Notes under the pieces: model-generated
The model's database searches: none
Seen by the model: only the letters and a program-made list of their open reading frames with translations
Told to the model about the DNA's origin: nothing
Assembly: GCF_000686605.1 (NCBI RefSeq)
Contig: NZ_KK365991.1
Coordinates: 2,205-66,204, forward strand
DNA length: 64,000 nt
Direction: 5' to 3'
From: Streptococcus sobrinus DSM 20742 = ATCC 33478
Lineage (GTDB): Bacteria > Bacillota > Bacilli > Lactobacillales > Streptococcaceae
Position numbers and translations under genes: made by a program
Shown here: positions 1 through 8,494 of the stretch, piece after piece
Numbering within the stretch: the stretch's first letter is position 1
Layout of the letters: every line of letters starts with the position of its first letter

Positions 1-2403
1 GATAAGGCCAACTACGACAATAAGCTGGCGGAAAAAGCAGCGGCAGACGCCGCCAATGTCCAGGCGCAGGCCCAGTATGCCGCGGCCAAGGCCCAGTATG
101 ATGCAGCTAAGGTCCGGTACGATCAGGACAAAGCTCAGTACGATGCCGACAAGGCTGAGTACGATATCGCTAAGGTGCAGTACGACAGTAAGCTAGCTGA
201 AAAACAGGAAGCTGACGCCTTCAATCAAGCCGAAGAAGAGCGCTATACCCGTGAAACTGAGCAGTATCAAAAAGACAAGGCTGATTATGAGGAAGCCCTG
301 TCTGAATATACAATCGAACTCAAAGAATATCAGACAAAACTGGCTCAGTATGAAAATGCCAAGGAAGCCTATAATAAGTTCATAGCCGACCATGGTCTGA
401 CCGAAGCAGCAGCAGCGCAAGAATTAGTCTTCCTGAAGGAACCAAATGCGACTCATACTATTACAGGCATTGATACCTATCTGAAAAAAGAAGCTCAGCA
501 GCGCCTTGGCGCTAGTGCTGTTAAACAATATGATTCTAATGCCCTGACAGATGGCGATATTGTTTCCAACAGCCCTTGGGACAATAAGGGAGCAGAGTGG
601 TTAGTTATCAAAGAAGGGGACAAGTTCACAGTTACCTATGACGGCTTGTCTCAATCTGAAATGATTATCAACGGTAAGCCCCAACCTATTACTAAGGTCG
701 TCTATCATTATACAGTTGAAGAACTGCCTTCAGCGAATGGCAAAGGGATTGCCAAGGTTGATGGTGACCCTACTGTCACCCTGACCGTGGGAGCCTCAAC
801 AGATGATCCCCAAAAAGAAATTAGGATTACTGTTGATGTTGAGTTCTATGATAAAAACGGTCAAAAATATGACCTGTCACAGCGCAAGGCCATACTGGCT
901 CTTAACTCTCTCAACCACTGGACAGGGGCTGCTTATGCTAATGGTTCCGATAACCCCCGTGAGCTGGTTGTCGAAGCTAAGGATATCAACGGCAATCCGG
1001 TTCGCGGAACCTGGAATCCTTACGCAGACGGTAGTTCTCCAGCCTTAAACAACGGTGCGCCTGTTGTGAAATCTGGTCGTGCTACCTTTGACAATGGTGC
1101 CATCGTTGATTACTCAGCAGACAATCCACTGAAAATTGTTACCGTAAAATATAGCTGGAATGGCCAAATGTTTGCCCCAGAAGACGGCATTGTCACAGAT
1201 GCGACTACAGTCAATGCTTCAGGCGGCGGCAACGGCCACTCTACTGGTACGGAAGATTATCAATTCAATGGTAATGATGATGTCCTCGGTACTTATACGA
1301 TTGATCCTACTAGTGGCCTGATTACCTTCACGCCTAAGAAGAAGTTCCAGAGCACAGAACACCAAGAGTTTGTCAATATCGGTGATAAGGAATTCGTCGC
1401 TATTCCTAACTCAAGTGTAACCTACAACCCTGACACTAAGGAAGTCACCTCGGTTAATGATAACCAATATATTGAACACGGCGCCGTCTTTAATGGGGAG
1501 TCCACTCCGACCCTGCGCGGATGGGATGATTCAGAATCGCCTTATTTATACTATGGCGGCGGCGGTGTTAAACTGACTGACGGTCATCTTGTTTTCTCAG
1601 CTAAGGGGGGCAATGCTGATTATGAACCAACGATTTATTGGTTTGCCATCAACTCAAATGTTGGTTTCCCTAAGGATCCAGGCCAAAGGCCTCAAGAACC
1701 AGTTAAACCAGTTGCTCCAACTCCACCAGCCGAACCTGAAAAGCGTGTTGTAGTAGTTCCTCAAGAACCTAAGGAACCAACTGCTCCGACCGAGCCGACA
1801 GCGCCAACGCCTCCTGTTCTGCAGGAGGTAGAGGTACCAGACGAGCCCGTGGCCCCAGTTGAGCCGACAGCGCCAACACCGCCTGTTCTGCAGGAGGTAG
1901 AGGTTCCGACAGAACCTGTTGCCCCAGTTGAACCAACAGCGCCAACACCGCCTGTTCTGCAGGAGGTGGAAGTACCGGACGAGCCCATTGCCCCGACGGC
2001 CCCAGTTGAGCCCATTGCACCAACGCCGCCTGTTCTGCAGGAGGTAGAAGTACCGGACGAGCCAATTGCACCAACGCCGCCTGTTCTGCAGGAGGTAGAA
2101 GTACCGGACGAGCCAATCGAACCAACAGTTCCAGCTGTTCCTCTAGTTCAATGGCACAGAAATCTAGTGGTCCAACAATTTACGGTGACCAAACCACAAA
2201 AACCACTTCAAAAGTCAAGCTCTAAGCAGGCCGTCACACCTGTTAAGCTTACGGATCCAGCACCAGCAGCTGTAACTTCTGAAAAGACCCTGCCGCAGAC
2301 TGGTGATACCAAAGACTACGGAATAGCAGTCTTTGGTGCAGGAATTCTGGCTTTCACAGTGGCAACCCTCTTGGGCAGCACCAAGAGACGTGAGGAAGAT
2401 TAA
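1..2403 (+). CDS. GbpC/Spa-domain LPXTG surface protein, 5' end outside window
   Basis: The frame is open from base 1, so the start lies upstream; 800 residues are visible. Order: an Ala-rich heptad region with repeated AxYD/AQYD motifs (first ~130 residues, coiled coil), a GbpC/Spa-type lectin domain (roughly residues 150-555), a proline-rich stretch with five copies of PTPPVLQEVEVP (bases ~1800-2110), a short linker, the sortase signal LPQTG (2290-2304), a hydrophobic segment and a KRREED tail. It should be anchored to peptidoglycan and bind glucan/dextran or salivary ligands. The antigen I/II C1-C3 domains normally found between the proline repeats and LPXTG are absent, so it is closer to GbpC/Dbl dextran-binding lectins than to full-length SpaP/PAg. 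Exact ligand unknown. Confidence 0.9.
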   Translation, partial: DKANYDNKLAEKAAADAANVQAQAQYAAAKAQYDAAKVRYDQDKAQYDADKAEYDIAKVQYDSKLAEKQEADAFNQAEEERYTRETEQYQKDKADYEEALSEYTIELKEYQTKLAQYENAKEAYNKFIADHGLTEAAAAQELVFLKEPNATHTITGIDTYLKKEAQQRLGASAVKQYDSNALTDGDIVSNSPWDNKGAEWLVIKEGDKFTVTYDGLSQSEMIINGKPQPITKVVYHYTVEELPSANGKGIAKVDGDPTVTLTVGASTDDPQKEIRITVDVEFYDKNGQKYDLSQRKAILALNSLNHWTGAAYANGSDNPRELVVEAKDINGNPVRGTWNPYADGSSPALNNGAPVVKSGRATFDNGAIVDYSADNPLKIVTVKYSWNGQMFAPEDGIVTDATTVNASGGGNGHSTGTEDYQFNGNDDVLGTYTIDPTSGLITFTPKKKFQSTEHQEFVNIGDKEFVAIPNSSVTYNPDTKEVTSVNDNQYIEHGAVFNGESTPTLRGWDDSESPYLYYGGGGVKLTDGHLVFSAKGGNADYEPTIYWFAINSNVGFPKDPGQRPQEPVKPVAPTPPAEPEKRVVVVPQEPKEPTAPTEPTAPTPPVLQEVEVPDEPVAPVEPTAPTPPVLQEVEVPTEPVAPVEPTAPTPPVLQEVEVPDEPIAPTAPVEPIAPTPPVLQEVEVPDEPIAPTPPVLQEVEVPDEPIEPTVPAVPLVQWHRNLVVQQFTVTKPQKPLQKSSSKQAVTPVKLTDPAPAAVTSEKTLPQTGDTKDYGIAVFGAGILAFTVATLLGSTKRREED

Positions 2404-2452
2404 GCCTAAATCAGAGCCTTATGGCTCACCCTCTAACACACTATATTTCCTT

Positions 2453-2484
2453 AAAAGAGGATGCCCTAGTGGCACCTCTTTTTT
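2453..2484 (+). terminator. Rho-independent terminator of the surface protein gene
   Basis: Hairpin AAAAGAGG-ATGCC / GGCAC-CTCTTTT with a CTAGT loop followed by a T run, 50 bp after the LPXTG gene stop. Confidence 0.85.
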
Positions 2485-2510
2485 GGGTAAAAGACAGAAG
2501 TCGAGTTTTA

Positions 2511-2613
2511 TACTTCACGAAAATCAAAATTTTCTGACGGGCAAGAAAAATCTAAGATTTGAAAACTCTTGGTTTGCAACAATAGCCACTCTGCTTTTGA
2601 TTTTCAATGAGTA
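2511..2613. repeat. 103-bp intergenic element with terminal inverted repeats
   Basis: The ends TACTTCACGAAAATCAAA (2511-2528) and TTTGATTTTCAATGAGTA (2596-2613) are imperfect inverted repeats. The same termini bound a 101-bp element at 5917-6017 and one end recurs at 5604-5623. It resembles the small TACTCAATGAAAATCAAA elements scattered through streptococcal genomes. No coding capacity. The rest of the 2404-2819 gap holds a terminator and the ATPase promoter. Confidence 0.65.
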
Positions 2614-2781
2614 TTAAGCAAACTTTGGAAAAACAATAACAGAATAGACACTTTATCTAAAAATTGAACAGTTTTTCCTAGAATTCAAAAAAATCCTATG
2701 GTCATAAGGATTTGAACGGTTTACCAGAATCCTGAAAGCATGATTTTCACTTTATTTTTTGCTTCCATTTTTGCTAAATCG

Positions 2782-2790
2782 TGCTAAAAT
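2782..2790 (+). promoter_or_regulatory. Extended -10 promoter of the P-type ATPase gene
   Basis: TGC-TAAAAT extended -10 sits about 30 bp before the start codon, with AAGAAGG as ribosome site at about 2805-2812. No good -35 is visible, as is common for extended -10 promoters in streptococci. Confidence 0.5.
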
Positions 2791-2819
2791 GTAGGTGTCA
2801 TTAGAAAGAAGGCGATTAC

Positions 2820-5591
2820 ATGACTGATCCAAGTGTTAACTATCAAGGGCTCACTCCCGAAGAAGTCTATCAAACCTTGGCGACTAGACAGTCCGGTCTC
2901 TACAATGAAGAAGTGGCTAAACGTCAGACTCAGTTTGGTAAGAATCTTCTCGAAAGCAAGAAGCAAGAATCCAAGTGGCTCAGATTTTTGAAGAATTTCA
3001 CCAGTCTAATGGCGATTCTTCTTTGGATTGGCGGTTTGGTGGCCATTCTCTCAGGAACTGTTGAGCTAGGGATTGCCATCTGGCTGGTCAATGTTATCAA
3101 CGGCGTCTTCAGCTTTATCCAAGAAAATCGAGCCCAAAAGGCGACCGAGGCCTTGAAAAATATGCTTCCTTCTTATGCTCGGGTTGTCCGTGACGGGATT
3201 GAGCAGAAAATATTAGCCGAAGACTTAGTGCCCGGTGACATCCTCCTGATAGAAGAAGGGGACAAGATTTCAGCCGATGCCAGAATTATTCTCTCGACCG
3301 ATCTCCAAGTCAACCAATCTCCCCTGACAGGGGAATCCAACCCCGTCCGCAAAAATGCCAGACTTGTCACAGATAGTGATGTGACCGCTTTGGAGGCCGA
3401 CAATCTAGTCTTTGCGGGGACGACAGTCGCCAATGGCTCGGCTCGTGTTGTGGTGACCGAGATTGCCATGCAGACTGAGTTTGGGAAAATTGCTAATTTG
3501 ACTCAAACGGTTGCAGATGAGAAGAGTCCCCTGCAAAAAGAAGTAGATCGCCTAACCAAGCAGATTTCGGTCATTGCTCTGAGTGTGGGCATCTTTTTCC
3601 TTATGGCTTCTGTCTTCTTTGTCAAGGAACCCCCAGTCAGGGCTTTTATCTTCTCTTTGGGGATGATTGTAGCCTTCATTCCAGAAGGGCTCCTGCCAAC
3701 CATTACCCTATCTCTGGCTATGGCTGTGCAAAGAATGGCCAGACAGAATGCCTTGGTTAAGAAGTTATCATCTGTAGAAACGCTGGGAGAAACTTCTGTT
3801 ATCTGTTCCGATAAGACAGGAACTTTGACCAAGAATGAAATGACTGTTCATAATCTATGGACCACTAAGAAGGAATACAAACTGACAGGTCTTGGCTATG
3901 CTCCAGTTGGCCAAGTTCTTCTTCACGGCCAAACAGTAAGAGCCAGTCAGGATACTGATCTCAATTGGCTTTTGCGGGGAGCTACGCTCTGCAGCAATGC
4001 CAAAATCAGCAGTCCCAATGCTGATAATCCTAATTATACTGTTCTGGGGGATCCGACCGAAGCCTGCCTGGAAGTAGCTGCGCAGAAGGCTGGGATTGAT
4101 TTATCGGACAATGAAGCAGAAAACTATCGCCTTAAAGAACTGCCCTTTGATTCGGACCGCAAGCGGATGACCACCTTTAATCATCTGTCAGAGGCCATTG
4201 ATGGCAAAGAAACAGCCTCCTTCACCAAGGGTGCCCCAAAAGAAATTTTGGAGCTCAGTTCCTATGTTCGTGAAAATGGTCAAATCCGTCAGCTTAATGA
4301 GCAGGAAAAATCAGCCATTCTTCGAGCCAACGATGCCTACGCCCAAAAGGGCTTACGGGTCTTAGCTCTGGCCTGTCGGATCTATGATGATGAATCTCGT
4401 ATTCAGGCTGCAGCGATTGACACGGCTGAAAAGGATATGGTCTTCATGGGACTTTTGATTATGCAGGATCCTCCGCGTGAAGGAGTCAAAGAAGCTGTTG
4501 CCAAGTGTCATGCAGCGGATATCCGGATCATCATGATGACAGGTGACTATGACCTGACGGCTGTCAGCATCGCCAAAAGTATCGGCATTGTTAAGACTGA
4601 GCAGCCGCGGGTTATCAGCGGCCGTATTCTGGCTGATATGTCTGATGTGGAACTGCAGGAAGCTCTGAAAGATGAGGTCATCTTTGCTCGGATTGCCCCT
4701 GAACAAAAGTTCCGTATTGTTACCAATCTGCAGGCTCTGGGTCATGTTGTCGCTGTGACAGGCGATGGTGTCAATGATGCTCCTGCCCTCAAAAAGGCCG
4801 ATATCGGTGTTGCCATGGGGATTACCGGTACAGATGTGGCCAAAGAATCGGCAGATATGATTCTGACCGATGATCACTTCACCTCCATTGTTAGGGCCAT
4901 TGAAGAAGGCCGAGCCATCTACAGTAATTTACGGAAGTTCCTCAGCTATATCTTCAACAGCAACACATCGGAAGCTGTGCCTTCGGCCGTCTTCCTCTTT
5001 TCTAAAGGTCTGGTGCCTCTACCCTTGAGCGTGATGCAAATTCTGGCCATCGACCTAGGCAGTGACATGATGCCCGCTCTGGGACTGGGGGTTGAACAGC
5101 CGGAAGAAGGTATTATGAACCAGCCGCCACGAGCCAAGACAGACCGGCTCATCAATTCCAAGATGTTGGTCAAGTCCTTCCTCTGGTATGGCGGTATGGA
5201 AGCCTTAGTGGCCATGGCTGCCTTCTTTGCAGTCTTTGCTCTGCATGGACAAAGCCTAGTTAACCTGCCCGCGAATGGAGAGCTCTACCGAGAAGCGACC
5301 ACTATGACTTTGGGTGCCATCATCTTTTGTCAAATCGGTCAGGTCATGAACTGTCGGACCAAAATCCAATCCATCTTTAAGCGCGGTTTCTTTACCAACC
5401 GCACCATCAACTTGGGGCTGGCTATTGAAGTTCTCCTCTTCAGCCTCTTGGCTTATGTCCCTTTCCTTAATGGTCTCTTCGGCACTGCACCAATTACTAG
5501 CTTAGAATGGGGCATCCTCATTCTCTGCCCTATCCCAATCTTCCTCCTGGAAGAAATTAGAAAGGCCTGGCTGCGGAGAAGGCAGACTTGA
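2820..5591 (+). CDS. P-type (type II) cation-transporting ATPase
   Basis: 923-residue membrane pump. Visible marks: actuator-loop TGES (about residue 170), the PEGLLP membrane motif of type II pumps, the phosphorylation site DKTGTLT (Asp at about 331), KGAP in the nucleotide domain and the hinge GDGVNDAP (about 649). Ten or so hydrophobic segments are arranged as an N-terminal group of four and a C-terminal group of six. The type II architecture fits a Ca2+ or Na+/K+-like exporter; the ion cannot be told from sequence alone. Starts at an ATG 8 bp after AAGAAGG. Monocistronic, flanked by repeat-rich gaps. Length is normal for the family. Confidence 0.93.
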   Translation: MTDPSVNYQGLTPEEVYQTLATRQSGLYNEEVAKRQTQFGKNLLESKKQESKWLRFLKNFTSLMAILLWIGGLVAILSGTVELGIAIWLVNVINGVFSFIQENRAQKATEALKNMLPSYARVVRDGIEQKILAEDLVPGDILLIEEGDKISADARIILSTDLQVNQSPLTGESNPVRKNARLVTDSDVTALEADNLVFAGTTVANGSARVVVTEIAMQTEFGKIANLTQTVADEKSPLQKEVDRLTKQISVIALSVGIFFLMASVFFVKEPPVRAFIFSLGMIVAFIPEGLLPTITLSLAMAVQRMARQNALVKKLSSVETLGETSVICSDKTGTLTKNEMTVHNLWTTKKEYKLTGLGYAPVGQVLLHGQTVRASQDTDLNWLLRGATLCSNAKISSPNADNPNYTVLGDPTEACLEVAAQKAGIDLSDNEAENYRLKELPFDSDRKRMTTFNHLSEAIDGKETASFTKGAPKEILELSSYVRENGQIRQLNEQEKSAILRANDAYAQKGLRVLALACRIYDDESRIQAAAIDTAEKDMVFMGLLIMQDPPREGVKEAVAKCHAADIRIIMMTGDYDLTAVSIAKSIGIVKTEQPRVISGRILADMSDVELQEALKDEVIFARIAPEQKFRIVTNLQALGHVVAVTGDGVNDAPALKKADIGVAMGITGTDVAKESADMILTDDHFTSIVRAIEEGRAIYSNLRKFLSYIFNSNTSEAVPSAVFLFSKGLVPLPLSVMQILAIDLGSDMMPALGLGVEQPEEGIMNQPPRAKTDRLINSKMLVKSFLWYGGMEALVAMAAFFAVFALHGQSLVNLPANGELYREATTMTLGAIIFCQIGQVMNCRTKIQSIFKRGFFTNRTINLGLAIEVLLFSLLAYVPFLNGLFGTAPITSLEWGILILCPIPIFLLEEIRKAWLRRRQT

Positions 5592-6228
5592 TAGACCTAT
5601 CTAATACTCAATGAAAAAATCAAAAGCAAACAAGGAACAGAGACCCCAGCCGCTAAGGAGATCAGGTTGCAGTAGTTGACGGCTGTCTTGGTACCATTTT
5701 GAGGTACAGAAGGACAGCCAATCACCCTTGCTGGGGTAGTCAAATAGTCCGGTAGACTATTTTAGCCCGACACTTGAAATTAGAAAGTGAGGGACCACGA
5801 AGGTTTTGATGATTGTCAAAGCCTTTTTTTTCTGTCTGACTCCCTAACGGCAACCGTCCTGGCAGTTGCCTAGCACCCTCGCTAACTAGGATAAAATAGT
5901 ATGAATAACTATTTTATACTCAATGAAAATCAAAAACAGACGAGGCAACGAACTGCAGATAGTATTGACGTACGGCAAAGTGAGTTAACGAAGTATCTTT
6001 TTGATTTTAGAAGAGTATTAGTTAATGTCTGAAGAAGGACAACTGCCTCTATTCATTAAAAACAGCGGATTATGGGTCTTTCGCAGGATGATAAGAGCTG
6101 ATCTATCACCTAAGATGTCAAAGCTGTCATCATTTTGTTTCCACTTTGTTGCCGGACGTTTAACTTTTTGTAAATTATCCCCGTTAAACTGGTAACAACA
6201 CTTTTAGAAAGGGTTAAGACATTATATT
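5592..6228. other. Repeat-rich 637-bp intergenic region
   Basis: No credible gene. It contains one end of the 100-bp TIR element (5604-5623), a TAGTCCGGTAGACTA palindrome near 5745-5760 followed by a TTGAAATTAGAAAGTGAGG segment that is similar to sequence near 31000-31050, a T-rich run near 5824-5832, and a complete TIR element (5917-6017). The last 150 bp before the next start codon is AT-rich and should contain its promoter, but I cannot pick one with confidence. Confidence 0.6.
5917..6017. repeat. 101-bp TIR element, second copy
   Basis: Bounded by TACTCAATGAAAATCAAA (5917-5934) and TTTGATTTTAGAAGAGTA (6000-6017). Same family as 2511-2613; interior differs. Typical of non-autonomous streptococcal intergenic repeats. 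Confidence 0.65.
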
Positions 6229-8256
6229 ATGAATAAAAATTACATTTTCAACCGATCTGCGTTTTCTCAGAGCAAGGGACATGACATTAAACGCAAGTCC
6301 TCAAAAGGCTTGGTAACGGGTCTTGTCCTAGCTAGCACCATTGTATTACTCGGAGCCAGTCAACCTGCCTCAGCTGACGAGGCAACTGCTGCTAGTGACA
6401 GCAGTGATAAGGTGGTTTCTGTAGAGGAGCCCCCTACAGCAGCTGACAGCCAAACAAGCACTTCTGATACTGAAAACACTGCAGCATCCGATCAAACAGC
6501 TGATGCTGCTGACATTGATACCGATACGGAATCTGTTGCTGCCGACACAGACAGCCCTAGCAGTCAAACAGCTGATTCAGCTATAGATTCAGATGTCATC
6601 AGAGCCGATGCGGCGCATTACCATGAGAGATACGACTGGGATGAAGCACGTGGCCGTGATAGAGATGCACAAAGAGCAAGGGTGATTACCTTTGCTGATG
6701 CCAATGCGCAGTCCAACTCGTCAAGGGTCTCCATTGATGGGAAAACTATTACCATCAATCAAGCAGGCACTTATACTCTGACGGGTTCTGGCAATGGTTA
6801 TAGCATCGGAATTGCAGACAATGTAACTGATGCAGTAACCTTCAATCTTAAAACGCTTGATTTAAGGGACTCTAATATTTCTGCCCGCAAAGATTTGACG
6901 CTCAATATCCTCTCGGACAGTTCTCTGGCTTCTTCAACAGCAAACACGATTGAAGCAGGAGGGGCTCTCTATATTTCAGGTAAAAATAAAGCAGCCTTGG
7001 TACTGAAAAGTACAGTAGGGCATGCCATCAAGGCAGATAACCTAAAAGTTAAAAAAGTCAACCTTGATTTAACATCTGCTAAAGACGGCATTCATGCTAC
7101 TAAAAAGGTTACTATTGATGGCTCTGCCATCACGATTAAATCTGATGATGACGGTATTAAAGTTAAAGATGAGAGCGATGTCAATTCAGCAGATCTAAAA
7201 ATTGAAGATTCAACCCTAACAATTAACGCCCAACATAAAGGACTGGCAGCTTACGATGAGGTAACAGTAGATGGCGCATCAACCATAACTATCACCTCTG
7301 GTCATGAAGGGATTGAAGGCCGCTTTGTGAATCTGAAGAAGGGGAACATCACAATCAATGCAGGCGATGATGGGATCAACGCTTCTGAGTGGACGGACAA
7401 GGATGATGCTGACTTGTCAAAACTGAAAAACAGTCCTTCCGATATCAAAAACGACTTAGGTATTTTTATTAAGGGGGCTGATATCTCCCTTATTGGCTAT
7501 GGCGATGGCGTAGATTCTAATGGTAAAATTATTATCACCAAAGGAAGTCTCAAATCACAAAACATTACCAATTACAATTCGGCACTGGATCATGATGGCG
7601 ATGCCTTGATTTCTGGCGGTACAGCTTGGGCAATCGGACATATGGGATTTTTCCAAGGCTTCTCTAATGGCACACAGCAGGCCTATGTTTCAGCTATTGT
7701 TTCCGGACTTGCAGGCGATACTATCACCATAACTGATTCTAAGGGAAGAGTTGTTGCCCAGACAACATCTGAAGTGGATTTTGACCATGTTGTCTTTTCA
7801 AGCAAAGATATTCGTAAAGGTAAAACCTATACAGTAACCACCTCTGATGGACATACGACAACTGTAACGGGAACGAAAGACTATATCCAACACAGTAAAG
7901 GAAATGTGCCGGACGGAACACCACCGCTTTTACCTAATGGTAAAAAGCCTGCCTTCCCAGGTAATGGAGTGCCACCAGAAAAAAATCCAGCCAATTCTAA
8001 TGAGGATTCTAAAAATGATGCTAAGGATGGTGATAATGATGACAAGCATCACGCTAAGTTAACTGAAACTGATGCCAAGTCTATTGCGCTGTCAGATGCT
8101 GGTCTTACGGAATCTGATGTGAAATCTCTCAAGGTTGAAGGTGATTCGGATGATGATATTCCTGTTTATGAAATCGAATTTAAGCGAGGGGATACAGAAT
8201 ACGATTATACCATCAATGCCCTTGATGGTACAATTACGGAAAAAGATATTTCATAA
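6229..8256 (+). CDS. Secreted carbohydrate-binding beta-helix protein with C-terminal PepSY domain
   Basis: 675 residues. Signal peptide with a lysine-rich N-terminus and hydrophobic core ending near ASADEA (about residue 50), then a Ser/Thr/Asp-rich linker to about residue 130. The main domain (about 160-520) has repeated short beta-strand turns with DDGIKV / DDGINA / GDGVDS motifs, as in the Cthe_2159-like right-handed beta-helix carbohydrate-binding family. A Pro/Asn/Asp linker follows, and the last ~65 residues form a PepSY-type unit (ETDAKSIALSDAGL ... YEIEF). No LPXTG or membrane anchor, so it is secreted or loosely held. Acidic repeats suggest Ca2+ binding. Substrate unknown. Confidence 0.82.
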   Translation: MNKNYIFNRSAFSQSKGHDIKRKSSKGLVTGLVLASTIVLLGASQPASADEATAASDSSDKVVSVEEPPTAADSQTSTSDTENTAASDQTADAADIDTDTESVAADTDSPSSQTADSAIDSDVIRADAAHYHERYDWDEARGRDRDAQRARVITFADANAQSNSSRVSIDGKTITINQAGTYTLTGSGNGYSIGIADNVTDAVTFNLKTLDLRDSNISARKDLTLNILSDSSLASSTANTIEAGGALYISGKNKAALVLKSTVGHAIKADNLKVKKVNLDLTSAKDGIHATKKVTIDGSAITIKSDDDGIKVKDESDVNSADLKIEDSTLTINAQHKGLAAYDEVTVDGASTITITSGHEGIEGRFVNLKKGNITINAGDDGINASEWTDKDDADLSKLKNSPSDIKNDLGIFIKGADISLIGYGDGVDSNGKIIITKGSLKSQNITNYNSALDHDGDALISGGTAWAIGHMGFFQGFSNGTQQAYVSAIVSGLAGDTITITDSKGRVVAQTTSEVDFDHVVFSSKDIRKGKTYTVTTSDGHTTTVTGTKDYIQHSKGNVPDGTPPLLPNGKKPAFPGNGVPPEKNPANSNEDSKNDAKDGDNDDKHHAKLTETDAKSIALSDAGLTESDVKSLKVEGDSDDDIPVYEIEFKRGDTEYDYTINALDGTITEKDIS

Positions 8257-8258
8257 TA

Positions 8259-8430
8259 CTTTTTACGACATTTCGTTTTCAAAATCGATGCTATTTTGAA
8301 AATGAAAGAGTAAGGTGACTAGGGAACTCGCTCTAGCGATTATCGCAGTTTATCAGTGGCTTTTAATCACTAATAAACTGGCTAGGTTAGAAAGTATCAA
8401 AATTGAAAGTTTTGAAACATAACGAGTATT
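8259..8430. repeat. ~170-bp dispersed intergenic repeat, copy 1
   Basis: Near-identical in layout to 31225-31395. Contains two inverted repeats: CATTTTCAAAATCGAT-like arms facing ATTTTGAAAATGAAA, and GTTTATCAGTG facing CACTAATAAAC, ending in GAAAGTTTTGA. No open frame. By eye the two copies agree at roughly four bases in five. Confidence 0.75.
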
Positions 8431-8440
8431 AGCTATAAAG

Positions 8441-8472
8441 AAAGGACCCGCTCCAATCGGAGTAGGTCCTTT
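8441..8472. terminator. Bidirectional terminator between convergent genes
   Basis: AAAGGACC-CGCTCC / GGAGTA-GGTCCTTT stem with AATC loop. On the minus strand it follows the glucan-binding gene by about 20 bp and has T-rich sequence after it; on the plus strand TTTT also follows. Confidence 0.8.
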
Positions 8473-8494
8473 TGTCTGGACTGATAAGACTTAA

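Noticed and set aside
1761..2125. Two long minus-strand frames over the proline-repeat region
   Set aside because: They mirror the repeated codons of the plus-strand adhesin and have no ribosome site.
4362..4877. 171-codon minus-strand frame inside the P-type ATPase
   Set aside because: It lies wholly opposite conserved ATPase motifs and shows no ribosome site.
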